The position numbers and the translations under genes were made by a program. The notes beneath the pieces were generated by a model. That model was not told the DNA's origin and did no database searches. It worked only from the letters and a program-made list of their open reading frames with translations. From assembly GCA_023394965.1 (NCBI GenBank), contig JAEWZX010000034.1, forward strand, positions 14,064 through 78,063: 64,000 nucleotides of DNA. Direction: 5' to 3'. Each line of letters starts with the position of its first letter. Positions within the stretch are counted from its first letter, which is position 1. Source of the stretch: Pseudomonadota bacterium (GTDB lineage Bacteria; Pseudomonadota; Alphaproteobacteria; Sphingomonadales; Sphingomonadaceae). Below are positions 54,762 through 64,000 of this stretch, in pieces.

Positions 54762-55298
54762 CTATTCGGCTTTCCCTTGGAGCGCTGCCAGCGCTTCGGC
54801 AAGTGGCCCGCTGGGGGTACGATTTTCGTCGCTTTCTATGCCCGCCTTCCGGCGTGCTTCGTCGGCGCCGGGGCCTTCGCGATAGGGATCGATCGCCAGC
54901 GCCAGCGTCTGCGCAAGCGCTTCGCCGAGATCGAAAGCGTCGCCGTCATACTCGATTTCGTCGAGATCCTCGCTGTCGAGTTCCACCTCCTCGTCGGGGG
55001 CGAAGTCCGGTGTCGATCCGGCGGGCACAAAGCGCAGGGCAAGGGGCTCTTCGACATTGTATGTCAGCTCCTCACGCGTGATCGCGCATGGTTGCTCGAT
55101 AGTGGCGGTCAGGGTGCCATTGGCCAGCACGGCGTCGTCTTTCACGCCGAATTCGACGGTCGCGCCGAGCGCGGGAATTGAGGTGACGCCGAATCTGTTG
55201 GCAAGCGCCGCGCGTTCGGCGGCGCTCGCTTCGATCGTTAGCGGCCCTTCGGGCAGCGCGCGGGGCTTTACCCATCGGCTGAGTTCGGTCGCGCTCAT
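54762..55298 (-). CDS. YceD family protein (DUF177)
   Basis: 178 residues from ATG 55298. It has the YceD core TLTATIEQPCAITREELTYNVEEPLALRF and an acidic segment EEVELDSEDLDEIEYDG then DLGEALAQTLALAIDPY. YceD proteins are linked to 23S rRNA/ribosome large-subunit biogenesis; here rpmF is not adjacent. The ATG overlaps the stop of the chaperone gene (ATGA). Confidence 0.9.
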   Translation of the reverse strand: MSATELSRWVKPRALPEGPLTIEASAAERAALANRFGVTSIPALGATVEFGVKDDAVLANGTLTATIEQPCAITREELTYNVEEPLALRFVPAGSTPDFAPDEEVELDSEDLDEIEYDGDAFDLGEALAQTLALAIDPYREGPGADEARRKAGIESDENRTPSGPLAEALAALQGKAE

Positions 55299-55810
55299 GC
55301 AGCGATCTCCCCTGTGCGCAGCTGTTCTATCTGGGTGCGCGCCAGCCGGACATGGAGTGCGGCCATACGCTGGACCAGAGCTTCTGCCTCGTCGGGCTGG
55401 GCCATAGTCACATTGCGGCGAACCGCGTCGACCAGCACTTTGGGATCGCTGCGCAGTCCTTCGCGATAGGCACCGATACGGCCGTTCATACTTTCCATCA
55501 GCGCATTGATCTTCTTGCCAACTGTGGGATCGCCAATGCCGGCTTCGCGCATCTGACCTTCCATATCCTCCACGAACAACTCGGTCAGCCGCGCAGTGGC
55601 GGGCCCGTGGTCGCCTTCGTCTTCCAGCCGCAGCATAACCAGCGTCAGCACCAGCGTGATCATGTCGTACCGGCCTTCGATGGAATCGGCGACACCGCAC
55701 ATGCGGTACCAATCGGGATCACGGGCTTCGGTGACGATACGGTGCCACAGATCGCGCCATTCTTCGCGTGGGTCGGGTTGTGTGCCGAAAAGGCGGGCGA
55801 GAAACGACAA
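55295..55810 (-). CDS. Ubiquinol-cytochrome c chaperone (CBP3 family)
   Basis: 171 residues from TTG 55810, which has a GGAG ribosome site seven bases upstream. WHRIVTEARDPDWY, VADSIEGRYDMITLVLTLVMLRLE and FVEDMEGQMREAGIGDPTVGKKI are CBP3 marks; in mitochondria CBP3 helps cytochrome b assembly of the bc1 complex. The pair CBP3-yceD is usual in this group. Confidence 0.9.
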   Translation of the reverse strand: MSFLARLFGTQPDPREEWRDLWHRIVTEARDPDWYRMCGVADSIEGRYDMITLVLTLVMLRLEDEGDHGPATARLTELFVEDMEGQMREAGIGDPTVGKKINALMESMNGRIGAYREGLRSDPKVLVDAVRRNVTMAQPDEAEALVQRMAALHVRLARTQIEQLRTGEIAA

Positions 55811-55973
55811 AGAGACTACTCCGTTCAGCGGCAATACAGGCCGCGATCCCCAAGCGCCATCCATTGCCGAGTTGCATGGGGCGACGCTTTCGGATTAAGG
55901 CGTTGGCCGAGCATATAGGCAGGTGGCCCCCTTCGGCCAAGCACCTGCCGGAAGACGGAGATTTGCTGTTCCC

Positions 55974-56441
55974 ATGAACAGGTCGAAAATTCTGGGTCTG
56001 GCCGTAATTGGCGCAGGCGCGATCGCCGCGAGTGGCTGCAGCTCGATCCGCGAATCACGTGGATACATCGTCGATGCGGCGCTGGTGCAATCGGTTCAAC
56101 CGGGCATCGATAACGAACAGAGCGTGGCCGGTACACTGGGCCGCCCGACCTTCGAAAGCCAGTATGGCCAGAAGACCTGGTATTATGTGTCCAGCACGAC
56201 CGGTCGCAAACCCTTCGTGCGTCCGCGCATCAAGGAACATTCCGTGCTGGCGGTGAAATTCGACCAGACGGGCAATGTTGTATCCGCCGAACGCACCGGC
56301 ATGGATCAGGTCGTCTATCTCAGCCCAGACGGCAAGACCACGCCGACGCTGGGCCGCGAACGCGGCTTCCTTGAAGATCTGTTCGGCAATATCGGCGCGG
56401 TGGGTGCACCGGGCATGGGCGGTGGCCAGGGGCCGGGCTGA
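55974..56441 (+). CDS. bamE: Outer-membrane assembly factor BamE
   Basis: 155 residues from ATG 55974. Lipobox ASGC gives Cys22; then [39 protein letters not shown] and KFDQTGNV, the SmpA/BamE pattern. It is a small lipoprotein of the BAM machine. A Gly-rich tail [12 protein letters not shown] is typical of sphingomonad members. It is divergent from the CBP3-like gene and 47 bases before hslV. Confidence 0.92.
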   Translation: MNRSKILGLAVIGAGAIAASGCSSIRESRGYIVDAALVQSVQPGIDNEQSVAGTLGRPTFESQYGQKTWYYVSSTTGRKPFVRPRIKEHSVLAVKFDQTGNVVSAERTGMDQVVYLSPDGKTTPTLGRERGFLEDLFGNIGAVGAPGMGGGQGPG

Positions 56442-56452
56442 CAAGCGGACAG

Positions 56453-56480
56453 CTTGACCCCCGCTCCACGCCCCCCATAT
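56453..56480 (+). promoter_or_regulatory. RpoH (heat-shock) promoter of hslVU
   Basis: CTTGAC (56453-56458), 14-base spacer and CCCCATAT (56473-56480) match the sigma-32 consensus CTTGAA-N13/14-CCCCAT closely. Transcription should start within a few bases of the hslV ATG at 56489, which has no ribosome site. Confidence 0.75.
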
Positions 56481-56488
56481 CGCGCGGC

Positions 56489-57049
56489 ATGGACGCAAAC
56501 GACAATCGCCACGGCCTGACCCAGTGGCATTCCACCACCATCATCGGCGTGAAGCGCGGCGATGAAACCGTGATTGCCGGGGACGGACAGGTCTCCATGG
56601 GCAATACGGTGATGAAACCCAATGCCAAGAAAGTCCGCCGGATCGGTGAAGGCGGCAAGGTCGTTGCCGGGTTTGCCGGTGCCACTGCCGATGCCTTCAC
56701 CCTGTTCGAACGGCTGGAACGCAAGCTGGAACAGCACAATGGCCAGCTCCTGCGCGCGGCAGTCGAACTGACCAAGGATTGGCGCATGGATAAATATCTG
56801 CGCAATCTCGAAGCGCTGATGATCGTCGCCGACAAGGAAAACCTGCTCGTCCTCACGGGTAATGGCGATGTGCTCGAACCCGAAGGCGGGATCGCGGCAA
56901 TCGGATCGGGCGGCAATTATGCGCTCTCCGCCGCCAAGGCGCTGATCGATTACGAATCCGATGCGGCCACCATCGCCCGCAAGGCTATGGCTGTTGCCGC
57001 CGACGTGTGCGTCTTTACCAATGGCAACGTCACCCTCGAAACGGTGTGA
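56489..57049 (+). CDS. hslV: ATP-dependent protease subunit HslV (ClpQ)
   Basis: 186 residues. The mature protein begins at Thr16 in [13 protein letters not shown] after a short propeptide, as in other alphaproteobacteria. [16 protein letters not shown] and KVRRI are core motifs. It forms the proteolytic chamber of the HslVU complex. It sits behind an RpoH-type promoter and before hslU with a 74-base gap. Confidence 0.96.
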   Translation: MDANDNRHGLTQWHSTTIIGVKRGDETVIAGDGQVSMGNTVMKPNAKKVRRIGEGGKVVAGFAGATADAFTLFERLERKLEQHNGQLLRAAVELTKDWRMDKYLRNLEALMIVADKENLLVLTGNGDVLEPEGGIAAIGSGGNYALSAAKALIDYESDAATIARKAMAVAADVCVFTNGNVTLETV

Positions 57050-57123
57050 TTGGTTTGCCCGTGGGCAAACCAACACATCCTCGCTCACCCATCGCGCCTA
57101 TGCGTGACTTTGGATAAGATGAA

Positions 57124-58425
57124 TTGACCGACAACCTGACCCCCAAGGCGATCGTCGCCGCTCTCGACGAACACATCATCGGGCAGAAGGATGCCAAGCG
57201 CGCGGTTGCCGTGGCGCTCCGCAACCGCTGGCGCCGCCAGCGGCTTGGCCCGGAACTGCGCGATGAAGTGACGCCCAAGAACATTTTGATGATCGGCCCC
57301 ACCGGCTGCGGCAAGACCGAAATAAGCCGCCGTCTTGCCAAGCTCGCCGAAGCACCTTTCATCAAGATTGAAGCGACCAAGTTCACCGAAGTCGGCTATG
57401 TCGGTCGCGATGTCGATCAGATTGCGCGCGATCTTGCCGAAGAGGCGATCCGGCTGGAGAAGGAACGCCGTCGCGAAGCCGTACGGGAAGCGGCCAGCGA
57501 GGCGGCAATGGAACGGCTTCTCACCGCGCTTGTCGGCGACAATGCCAGCGAGGCGACCCGTGAAGCCTTCCGTCAGCGCATTGTCGATAATTCGATGAAC
57601 GATACCGAGGTCGAGATCGAAGTTCGCGACCAGCCCGGCCAGCAGATGGATATTCCGGGCATGCCAGGCGGCGTTGGTATGATCGACCTGTCCGACATGC
57701 TCGGCAAGGCAATGGGCAAATCCAATCTCAAACGGCGCAAGCTGAAGGTCCCCGATGCGTGGGACCGACTTGTCGATGAAGAAGCGGACAAGCGCATGGA
57801 TCAGGATGACGTCAATCGCGTCGCGCTGGAAAATGCCGAAACCAACGGCATCGTTTTCCTCGACGAAATCGACAAGATTGCCGTCTCCGATGTGCGGGGC
57901 GGCTCGGTCAGCCGGGAAGGCGTGCAGCGGGATTTGCTGCCGCTGATCGAAGGTACCACCGTCGCCACCAAATACGGCCCGATGAAAACCGATCATGTGC
58001 TCTTCATTGCGAGCGGCGCCTTCCACGTTGCCAAGCCGTCGGACATGTTGCCTGAACTTCAGGGCCGCCTACCCATCCGTGTCGAATTGCGCGCGCTGAC
58101 AGAAGAAGACTTCGTGCGCATCCTGAAGGAAACGCGCGCCAATCTGGTCGAACAATACAAGGCTTTGATCGGCACAGAGGATGTTACGCTCGATTTCACA
58201 GAAGATGCGATTGCAGAGGTCGCTAAGCTCGCCGCGCGTGTGAACGAAACGGTCGAGAACATCGGTGCGCGCCGCCTGCAGACCGTCATGGAACGCTTGC
58301 TCGAGGAAATCAGCTTCGAGGCGGAAGACCATACGGGCGAAACCATTACGATAGACGCGGATTATGTGCGCGAGCGGTTGGAGACGCTGGCGGGGGATGC
58401 TGATCTCAGCAAATATATTTTGTAG
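57124..58425 (+). CDS. hslU: ATP-dependent protease ATPase subunit HslU (ClpY)
   Basis: 433 residues, an AAA+ unfoldase. Walker A is [16 protein letters not shown] near residue 60, the pore loop is in [15 protein letters not shown], Walker B is [11 protein letters not shown], and the sensor region is [11 protein letters not shown]. The C-terminal tail DLSKYIL is the HslV-activating end. The start is TTG 57124; an ATG five bases earlier is out of frame. It is co-transcribed with hslV. Confidence 0.96.
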   Translation: MTDNLTPKAIVAALDEHIIGQKDAKRAVAVALRNRWRRQRLGPELRDEVTPKNILMIGPTGCGKTEISRRLAKLAEAPFIKIEATKFTEVGYVGRDVDQIARDLAEEAIRLEKERRREAVREAASEAAMERLLTALVGDNASEATREAFRQRIVDNSMNDTEVEIEVRDQPGQQMDIPGMPGGVGMIDLSDMLGKAMGKSNLKRRKLKVPDAWDRLVDEEADKRMDQDDVNRVALENAETNGIVFLDEIDKIAVSDVRGGSVSREGVQRDLLPLIEGTTVATKYGPMKTDHVLFIASGAFHVAKPSDMLPELQGRLPIRVELRALTEEDFVRILKETRANLVEQYKALIGTEDVTLDFTEDAIAEVAKLAARVNETVENIGARRLQTVMERLLEEISFEAEDHTGETITIDADYVRERLETLAGDADLSKYIL

Positions 58426-58628
58426 CGCTGGGATGCTCCGGCATCCGGGAAGACACTATCGGGCGGCAGTTCAGCACCTGCATCGCCGATAGCACCTCGG
58501 AAATCTCAAACCCCTGGCATGTGCTGTAAACGCTGGGCGCACAGGATGTGCAAGGGGTTGAAGAAAACGCCCGAGTATCCCGAAAATAATTGCAATACAG
58601 TGCCTAAGCCCGGCCAATGCCCGCTCAT

Positions 58629-60134
58629 TCAGGGATGGGGGGCAAGCCCTATCTCCACACCGGTCTTGTCGGTCAGAGCGAATTTGTCGACCAGATCGGC
58701 GCTGGCGCGGTTCAGGCCTATGACCTGCACGCTGCGCCCACTGCGACGCATCCGTTCAACCACTTTGTCGAGGGCGCCGATCGCACTGATGTCCCAGAAA
58801 TGGGCCTTCGACACATCGATAATTACATGATCGGCCGGGTCGGGATGGATGCTTTCGGGGCCCAAGGCTGCCTCGAACCGCTCGACGCTGGCGTAGAAGA
58901 TCTGGCCTTTGGCGCGATAGGTTGCCGTTTCCCCCTCGCGCTCACGCACCACTTCGAACATGGTCATGACCTTGTGAGTGAAGAATACGCCGGACAGGAT
59001 GACACCCGCCAGCACGCCAAGCGCAAGGTTGTGAGTGGCCACCACCACGACAACCGTGGTCACCATCACCACGCTGCTTTGCCAAGGATGCTTGCCGATA
59101 TTGGGTATCGAATTCCAGCTGAACGTGCCGATCGAAACCATGATCATGATTGCAACCAGCGCAGGCATTGGAACCTGGCCCACCAGATCGCCCAGCAGTG
59201 CCAGCAGGATCAACAAGGCTGCGCCGGCAGTGAAGGTCGATAGCCTGCCGCGCCCGCCGCTGGTCACATTGATAACGGACTGGCCGATCATGGCGCAACC
59301 ACCCATGCCGCCGAACAAAGCCGCGACGATATTGGCCGCGCCTTGCCCCGCGCTCTCGCGGCGCTTGTTGCTTCCAGTATGGGTCATGTCGTCGACAATC
59401 TGTGCGGTCAGCAGGGACTCGAGCAGGCCGACTGCGGCCATGGTCACCGAATAGGGCGCGATGATAAGAAGCATGTCCCAAGTGAGCGGCACGTCGGGCA
59501 GGGCGAAATAGGGAAGACCTTCTGGAAGCTCACCCATATCGGCCACGGTGTTCACTGGGGCATCCAGCCAGATTGTCAGTGCAGTGAGCACGATGATCGC
59601 GATCAGCGGGCTGGGGATCGCGGTTGTCACCTTAGGGATGACATAGATCATTCCCAATGCTGCGGCGACCATGGCATAAGTCATCCAGCTGATACCGTCC
59701 GCCGTCGGGTCGAGCTGCGGTAGCTGCGCCATGAAGATCAATATCGCCAAGGCATTGACGAAGCCGGTGATGACCGACCGCGATACGAACTGCATCAGCA
59801 GATCGAGGCGCAACAGCGCGGCGATACCCTGGAAAATGCCCATCAGGATTGTCGCTGCGAAGAGATATTCGACGCCATGGTCCCGCACCAATGGTACCAC
59901 CACTACGGCCACGGCCGCAGTCGCTGCCGATATCATGCCGGGGCGGCCGCCGGTGAAGGCGATGACCATTGCAATCGCAACCGAAGCATAGAGCCCCACG
60001 CGCGGATCGACGCCGGCGATGATCGAGAAACCGATCGCTTCCGGGATCAGGGCGAGGGCGACCACGAGGCCGGCAAGCAGATCGGCCCGGATATTGGAGA
60101 ACCAGTCGCGATGAAGCGCGCTGCGGTCGAGCAT
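58629..60134 (-). CDS. SulP-family anion transporter with STAS domain
   Basis: 501 residues from ATG 60134, preceded by CGGAAA. A dozen membrane helices carry the SulP core [27 protein letters not shown] start, [17 protein letters not shown] and [21 protein letters not shown]. The C-terminal STAS domain begins near residue 400 ([34 protein letters not shown]). It probably exchanges bicarbonate or sulfate; the substrate is unclear. An ATG at 60152 is an alternative start. Confidence 0.9.
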   Translation of the reverse strand: MLDRSALHRDWFSNIRADLLAGLVVALALIPEAIGFSIIAGVDPRVGLYASVAIAMVIAFTGGRPGMISAATAAVAVVVVPLVRDHGVEYLFAATILMGIFQGIAALLRLDLLMQFVSRSVITGFVNALAILIFMAQLPQLDPTADGISWMTYAMVAAALGMIYVIPKVTTAIPSPLIAIIVLTALTIWLDAPVNTVADMGELPEGLPYFALPDVPLTWDMLLIIAPYSVTMAAVGLLESLLTAQIVDDMTHTGSNKRRESAGQGAANIVAALFGGMGGCAMIGQSVINVTSGGRGRLSTFTAGAALLILLALLGDLVGQVPMPALVAIMIMVSIGTFSWNSIPNIGKHPWQSSVVMVTTVVVVVATHNLALGVLAGVILSGVFFTHKVMTMFEVVREREGETATYRAKGQIFYASVERFEAALGPESIHPDPADHVIIDVSKAHFWDISAIGALDKVVERMRRSGRSVQVIGLNRASADLVDKFALTDKTGVEIGLAPHP

Positions 60135-60241
60135 GCGAGAATTTCCGTTCATACAGTTCGGGAATGGCGTGCGGAACGCCGGAGCGCGTGCCTCATGGCC
60201 AATGTTGCAGTGCAACACAACCCATAAGGTTTGTTCCCAGC

Positions 60242-62161
60242 CTACCCTTCGGTCGACTTTTCGGCCCGTTGCCGATCCCACATTTCGGCGTAGAGCCCGC
60301 CCTTGCGCAGCAGATCTGCGTGGTTGCCGGCCTCTGCCAACCGACCATGTTCCAGCACCAGAATGCGGTCGGCATCGGCGATGGTCGACAGGCGGTGCGC
60401 AATGGCGAGAGTGGTGCGATGCTCCGAAACCCGCCGCAGGGTGGCGAGGATTTCCTGTTCCGTTCGGCTGTCCAGCGCGCTGGTGGCTTCGTCCAATAGC
60501 AGTATCGGCGGATCCTTTACCAGGGTGCGGGCAATCGCCACCCGCTGCTTTTCTCCGCCCGAAAGTTTCAGGCCCCGTTCGCCGACCTCTGTGTCGAGGC
60601 CGTCGGGCAAACGTTCGATAAAGGGCAGGATGGCCGCCGCCCGGGCCGCCGCAATCACTTCATCCCGGCTTGCGCCGTCGCGGCCATAGGCGATATTGTA
60701 CCCGATCGTGTCGTTGAACAGCACGCTGTCCTGCGGCACGATGCCGATCTTGTCGCGCAGGCTGTGCTGCGTAACTGTCGCAATGTCCTGGCCATCGATC
60801 AGGATACGGCCGTGCTGCGGATCGTAAAAGCGGAACAGCAGCCGTCCGATCGTGCTTTTGCCTGCGCCGGATGGGCCAACGATGGCCACATGATGGCCGG
60901 CTGGAACCTCGAAGCTGAGACCGTGCAGAATCGTCCGGTCCTCCTCGTAGCCGAATACGACATCCTCGAATGTCAGCGTCGGCTTGCGAATCATAAGAAC
61001 GGGCGCGCCGGGAATGTCCTTCACTTCGGCTTCGGTATCGATCAGCCGAAACATTTCCGCCATGTCGATGAGTCCCTGCCGGACCGTCCGATACACCATT
61101 CCCAGCATGTCGAGCGGGCGGAAAAGCTGGGTCAGATAGGTGTTCACCAGCACCAGATCGCCAGTGGACAGCACGCCTTTGCTCCACTGCCAGACCGTAA
61201 AGCCCATGGCTGCGCCCATCAGCAGGTTCATGATGACCGCCTGGCTGATGTTGAGCAGGCCGAGCGAGTTTTCCGAACGGATCGCGGCTTCGGCAAAGGC
61301 ACGGGTCGATTCAGCGTAGCGATCTCGCTCGCGCGTTTCGGCACCGAAATATTTGACCGTCTCGTAATTCAGCAGGCTGTCGACCGATCGGGCGAGAGCA
61401 GTCCCGTCCAGCTCGTTCATCTGCCGCCGCAACTCGTTGCGCCATTCGGTAATCGTGCGCGTGACATATATGTATGCGCCCACGGCCAGCGCTGTCGCTG
61501 CGACGAGTTCCCACCCGAAGTTGAGATAGAAGATCACCCCGACCGCGGTCAGTTCCAGCGCTGTCGGCGCGATGTTGAAGAGCAGGAAGTAGAGCATGAT
61601 GTCGATGCTCTTCGTCCCGCGATCGATGGTCTTGGTTACCTCGCCCGTGCGGCGGGACAGGTGAAATCGCAGGGACAGCTGGTGAAGGCGCGAAAAGGTA
61701 TCTTCCGCCAGCTGGCGGGTTGCATCCTGTCCCACGCGTTCGAAAGTGATGTTGCGCAGATTGTCGAATGCGACTGCGGCAAACCGCCCGGCGGCATAGG
61801 CAATGACGAAAGCCAGCGCCGCCATCGCCGCCTGGTTGGACGGTGTCGTCATGGCGTCCACTGCGCTCTTATAGGCAAAAGGCAAGGCAAGCGTGGTTGC
61901 CTTGGCCGCCAGCACGAACAGCATCGCTCCGACGATACGGCGTTTCAGCGCGGGATTATCGGCAGGCCAGAGATAGGGGAGAAAGCGCCGGACCGTGGCC
62001 CAGCCTTCGGGATCGTTGCGCTGGACAGGAGTGGCGGTATCGGGCGGCATGCGGTCCATACTTGGGGTAGGGGTATCGACGGGGCAAGGTTTGGCCGCCT
62101 CAACCTGTGCGATCGCCACCTCGTCCCGCGTGCATTCATCGTTGCCGACCTGGCGATTCAA
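60242..62161 (-). CDS. Atm1-type ABC exporter
   Basis: 639 residues: a long N-terminal tail, six membrane helices (about 75-360) and a nucleotide-binding domain with Walker A VGPSGAGKST, signature LSGGEKQRVAIARTL and Walker B ILLLDEATSALD. ETVKYFGAETRERDRY and TGEVTKTIDRGTKSI place it in the Atm1/HMT branch, which exports glutathione-linked or heavy-metal species. The TTG start overlaps the previous stop by four bases; downstream ATGs at 62059 or 62050 are alternatives. Confidence 0.92.
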   Translation of the reverse strand: MNRQVGNDECTRDEVAIAQVEAAKPCPVDTPTPSMDRMPPDTATPVQRNDPEGWATVRRFLPYLWPADNPALKRRIVGAMLFVLAAKATTLALPFAYKSAVDAMTTPSNQAAMAALAFVIAYAAGRFAAVAFDNLRNITFERVGQDATRQLAEDTFSRLHQLSLRFHLSRRTGEVTKTIDRGTKSIDIMLYFLLFNIAPTALELTAVGVIFYLNFGWELVAATALAVGAYIYVTRTITEWRNELRRQMNELDGTALARSVDSLLNYETVKYFGAETRERDRYAESTRAFAEAAIRSENSLGLLNISQAVIMNLLMGAAMGFTVWQWSKGVLSTGDLVLVNTYLTQLFRPLDMLGMVYRTVRQGLIDMAEMFRLIDTEAEVKDIPGAPVLMIRKPTLTFEDVVFGYEEDRTILHGLSFEVPAGHHVAIVGPSGAGKSTIGRLLFRFYDPQHGRILIDGQDIATVTQHSLRDKIGIVPQDSVLFNDTIGYNIAYGRDGASRDEVIAAARAAAILPFIERLPDGLDTEVGERGLKLSGGEKQRVAIARTLVKDPPILLLDEATSALDSRTEQEILATLRRVSEHRTTLAIAHRLSTIADADRILVLEHGRLAEAGNHADLLRKGGLYAEMWDRQRAEKSTEG

Positions 62162-63696
62162 TCCCCGATGGAGCCGGTCTGATTGAAGGGTGCCTGCCCG
62201 GATGCGGGCGGCATCGGACTGGCAGGCCGTTGCCTGAGCATGGCGATGCCCGAACGCACCACGTCGGGCCAGACCAGCAACAGAACCCCGGCATAGGTGG
62301 CTGCCCCGCCGCAGGCCAGTATGGCGAGTGTGATTGGTGCCGGAAGGTCACCCGGCAGCATCAACCGTAAACCGAACACGGCCAGGGCCATTACCGCGCA
62401 TGCTGCTATCGGTGGCACGGCACCGCCCAGCAGGCGCTGGATGGACAGGTCGATCTGCGGCAGTGTGAGTGCCAGTGTGAACGCCAGAAGCAGCGGTGCA
62501 GCGACCCACCAGGCGTGGACCAGACCTTGCGGTCCGAACCGCACGCCGATGTAGAATGATGTTGCGAAGATCGCTGCTCCTGCAATGCTCGTGGCAAGAT
62601 AGATCCGTTCCTTGCCTGTGGCAGTGCATGTGGGAGAGCAGATGATCTGGACGGCCATCAGCGGCATAACCACGGCAAGGCCCGCCACGATCGGTGTCAT
62701 CTCGACCCACTTGGGGCCGAAGATCACCAGGATCGCTTCCGGCGCGGTGAGAGCAAGGCCGATATATATCGGGGAAACGACCAGCAGCACGATCTGGACC
62801 GTTTTCAGGAAATACGGGCCCAGGCTGCGGCCGGATTTGTGCAACTCGGCATAGGCCGGGAAAGCAACCTCGTTCAGCGGCGGGATAAAGCGGCCGGTTA
62901 CGATCAGGGTCAGGAACAGGGCCTCGGAATAAAGGCCCAGATCATGGGTGTCGAACAGGCGGCCGGCAATGAAGATGTCGCTCTGGCTCTGAATGATCCA
63001 GAATAGCTGGCACAGGGTCAGCGCCCCGCCGAAGCCCATCAGGCGGCCGGCTCCCCTGAGATCGAAAACCGGGCGGACCCAGAGCCGTGCGGCGATGCTC
63101 ATGATGAGCCCCCGTACGCCGAACAGCGCAATCGGCGCATAGACGAGCGCCCAGACGCCAAACCCTGCCCAAGCGAGTCCAAGGGCGGTGAGCGAGGCGA
63201 CGATTGCCGCGACCAGATTGGCGATGCCCTGGCTGCGGAACTCGAGACGGCGGGCAAGCAAGGCGGTCGGCAGGGCGGAAAAGGGCATGGTCAGAAAGAT
63301 CAGCGCCTGCACCCGCAACAGATCGGCCACGGCCGCCTGCCCATAATAGTCTGCCACCACCGGGGCGAACGCGAACTGCGTCATGGCGAGCATTCCATTG
63401 GTCACCAGCAGCAAGGCGAACACCTGACCGATCTCGCGCTGACCCACTTTCTCCGCCTGGATCAGTGAACTGGCAAAGCTCCACCCGTTCAGGAAATTCA
63501 GCGCGGTGACGAACACCTGGCTCATGGCAAACAGGCCATAATCCGACGGGTCGAGCAGGCGCACCACTATAAGTGTGGAGCCCCAGGTGATGAACTGCGC
63601 CGCCAATTGGCTGCCCCATCGCCACGCGAGCGCGTTGCGCACACGTGCGCCGAAACCTTCTGGTGCTTCCTGCTCGCCGCCCCGGACTTCACTCAT
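62158..63696 (-). CDS. MOP-family oligosaccharide flippase (Wzx-like)
   Basis: 512 residues with about 13 helices. NALAWRWGSQLAAQFITWGSTLIVVRLLDPSDYGLFAMSQ at the start is the polysaccharide-export Wzx-type pattern. It is translationally coupled to the ABC exporter. The likely role is flipping a lipid-linked glycan for capsule or exopolysaccharide, but no glycosyltransferase is in the window. Confidence 0.87.
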   Translation of the reverse strand: MSEVRGGEQEAPEGFGARVRNALAWRWGSQLAAQFITWGSTLIVVRLLDPSDYGLFAMSQVFVTALNFLNGWSFASSLIQAEKVGQREIGQVFALLLVTNGMLAMTQFAFAPVVADYYGQAAVADLLRVQALIFLTMPFSALPTALLARRLEFRSQGIANLVAAIVASLTALGLAWAGFGVWALVYAPIALFGVRGLIMSIAARLWVRPVFDLRGAGRLMGFGGALTLCQLFWIIQSQSDIFIAGRLFDTHDLGLYSEALFLTLIVTGRFIPPLNEVAFPAYAELHKSGRSLGPYFLKTVQIVLLVVSPIYIGLALTAPEAILVIFGPKWVEMTPIVAGLAVVMPLMAVQIICSPTCTATGKERIYLATSIAGAAIFATSFYIGVRFGPQGLVHAWWVAAPLLLAFTLALTLPQIDLSIQRLLGGAVPPIAACAVMALAVFGLRLMLPGDLPAPITLAILACGGAATYAGVLLLVWPDVVRSGIAMLRQRPASPMPPASGQAPFNQTGSIGD

Positions 63697-64000
63697 GAGG
63701 TGGGTGCTAATGACGATTCGTTATGAAAGCGAGAGTTGGGTGGGTGATTCTGGATTTGCTGGTGGTTGATTCTGGGGTTTTTCGAGTGGTTTGTGTGTGT
63801 TCGGGCGGGGTTGCGGTTGTGTGTTACCACATGGTGTTGGTGTTGTGTGTGGGGGTTTGGTGCTAGAAGTGTTGGGATTCCGGGGATTTTTCATGTGGGT
63901 GTAATAAAATTTCAGAAAGGCGTTGACCGAATCCTGCGGTGCGCCTAGATGGCTCTCACCGACGCGGCGCTGACGGTTTCGACTGCTTGCTGCATTGGTC
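63697..64000. other. GT-rich intergenic stretch
   Basis: 304 bases without a gene. 63720-63880 is strongly biased to G and T on the plus strand, with runs such as GGTTTGTGTGTG and GTGTTGTGTGTGGGGG, unlike the rest of the window. The right part carries the promoter listed separately, and then a leader with GACGCGGCGCTGACGG to the edge. Confidence 0.6.
63923..63951 (+). promoter_or_regulatory. Strong promoter, probably of an rRNA operon
   Basis: TTGACC (63923-63928), 17-base spacer, TAGATG (63946-63951), preceded by an A/T-rich stretch AATAAAATTTCAGAAA like an UP element. The following GACGCGGCGCTGACGGTTTCGAC leader resembles the sequence upstream of 16S genes in this group as I remember it. 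The gene itself is outside the window. Confidence 0.6.

Noticed and set aside
58431..58446. Short hairpin GGATGC-TCCG-GCATCC after hslU as a terminator
   Set aside because: Six-base stem without a U-run; not enough to call.

Overview
The window is chromosomal DNA from an alphaproteobacterium, most likely a sphingomonad and probably Erythrobacteraceae. This is inferred from gene content, not from a 16S match. The supporting signs are GC-rich coding DNA, a ccoNOQP-GHIS cluster next to a FixK/FNR-type regulator, several large TonB receptors, a methionine synthase split into two polypeptides, a split glycine decarboxylase, a CBP3-type chaperone with YceD, and an I78 inhibitor lipoprotein. Coding is dense with many 4-base stop/start overlaps. 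I see no insertion sequence, prophage or CRISPR array.

Layout. 1-3.7 kb holds the start of an MscS-like channel, a patatin lipoprotein and hemN, all on the minus strand. 3.7-12.5 kb (minus) is a complete cbb3 oxidase locus: ccoN-O-Q-P-G-H-I-S, a small Cys-rich exported protein, then hemN, with a FixK/FNR-type regulator upstream. Three FNR-type boxes (near hemN, ccoN, and between the regulator and a divergent ompW) tie these genes into one low-oxygen regulon. 13.5-20.9 kb is a glucan-use locus: LacI regulator, divergent GH3 exo-glucosidase, TonB receptor and phosphomannose isomerase. 20.9-24.8 kb (minus) is an uptake operon of a DUF2946-like protein, a TonB receptor and a PepSY membrane protein. 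moaA and a GH3-fold protein that has lost the family's active-site motifs follow.

28.0-35.0 kb (plus) is a methionine-cycle operon: an ArsR/methyltransferase fusion regulator, metF, the homocysteine half of MetH, a GNAT acetyltransferase, the cobalamin half of MetH and a TauE-type exporter, nearly all overlapping. It is followed by a tandem glycine riboswitch and gcvT-gcvH-gcvPA-gcvPB, so one-carbon supply and methyl transfer lie side by side. 40-44 kb holds a DUF6624 protein, a MOP-type flippase, an NTP transferase and an Nmad3-like protein. 44-52 kb (minus) is valine catabolism (mmsB, enoyl-CoA hydratase, HIBYL-CoA hydrolase, acyl-CoA dehydrogenase, mmsA), interrupted by a DUF308 membrane protein and three small lipoproteins and carrying REP-like repeats.

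52-64 kb is mostly housekeeping: a cysteine-synthase-fold enzyme, tRNA-Gly(CCC), a ParD-like gene coupled to a methionine aminopeptidase, yceD with a CBP3-like chaperone, bamE, heat-shock hslVU behind an RpoH-type promoter, a SulP transporter, an Atm1-type ABC exporter and a second flippase. The window ends in GT-rich DNA and a strong promoter that probably drives an rRNA operon lying just outside.
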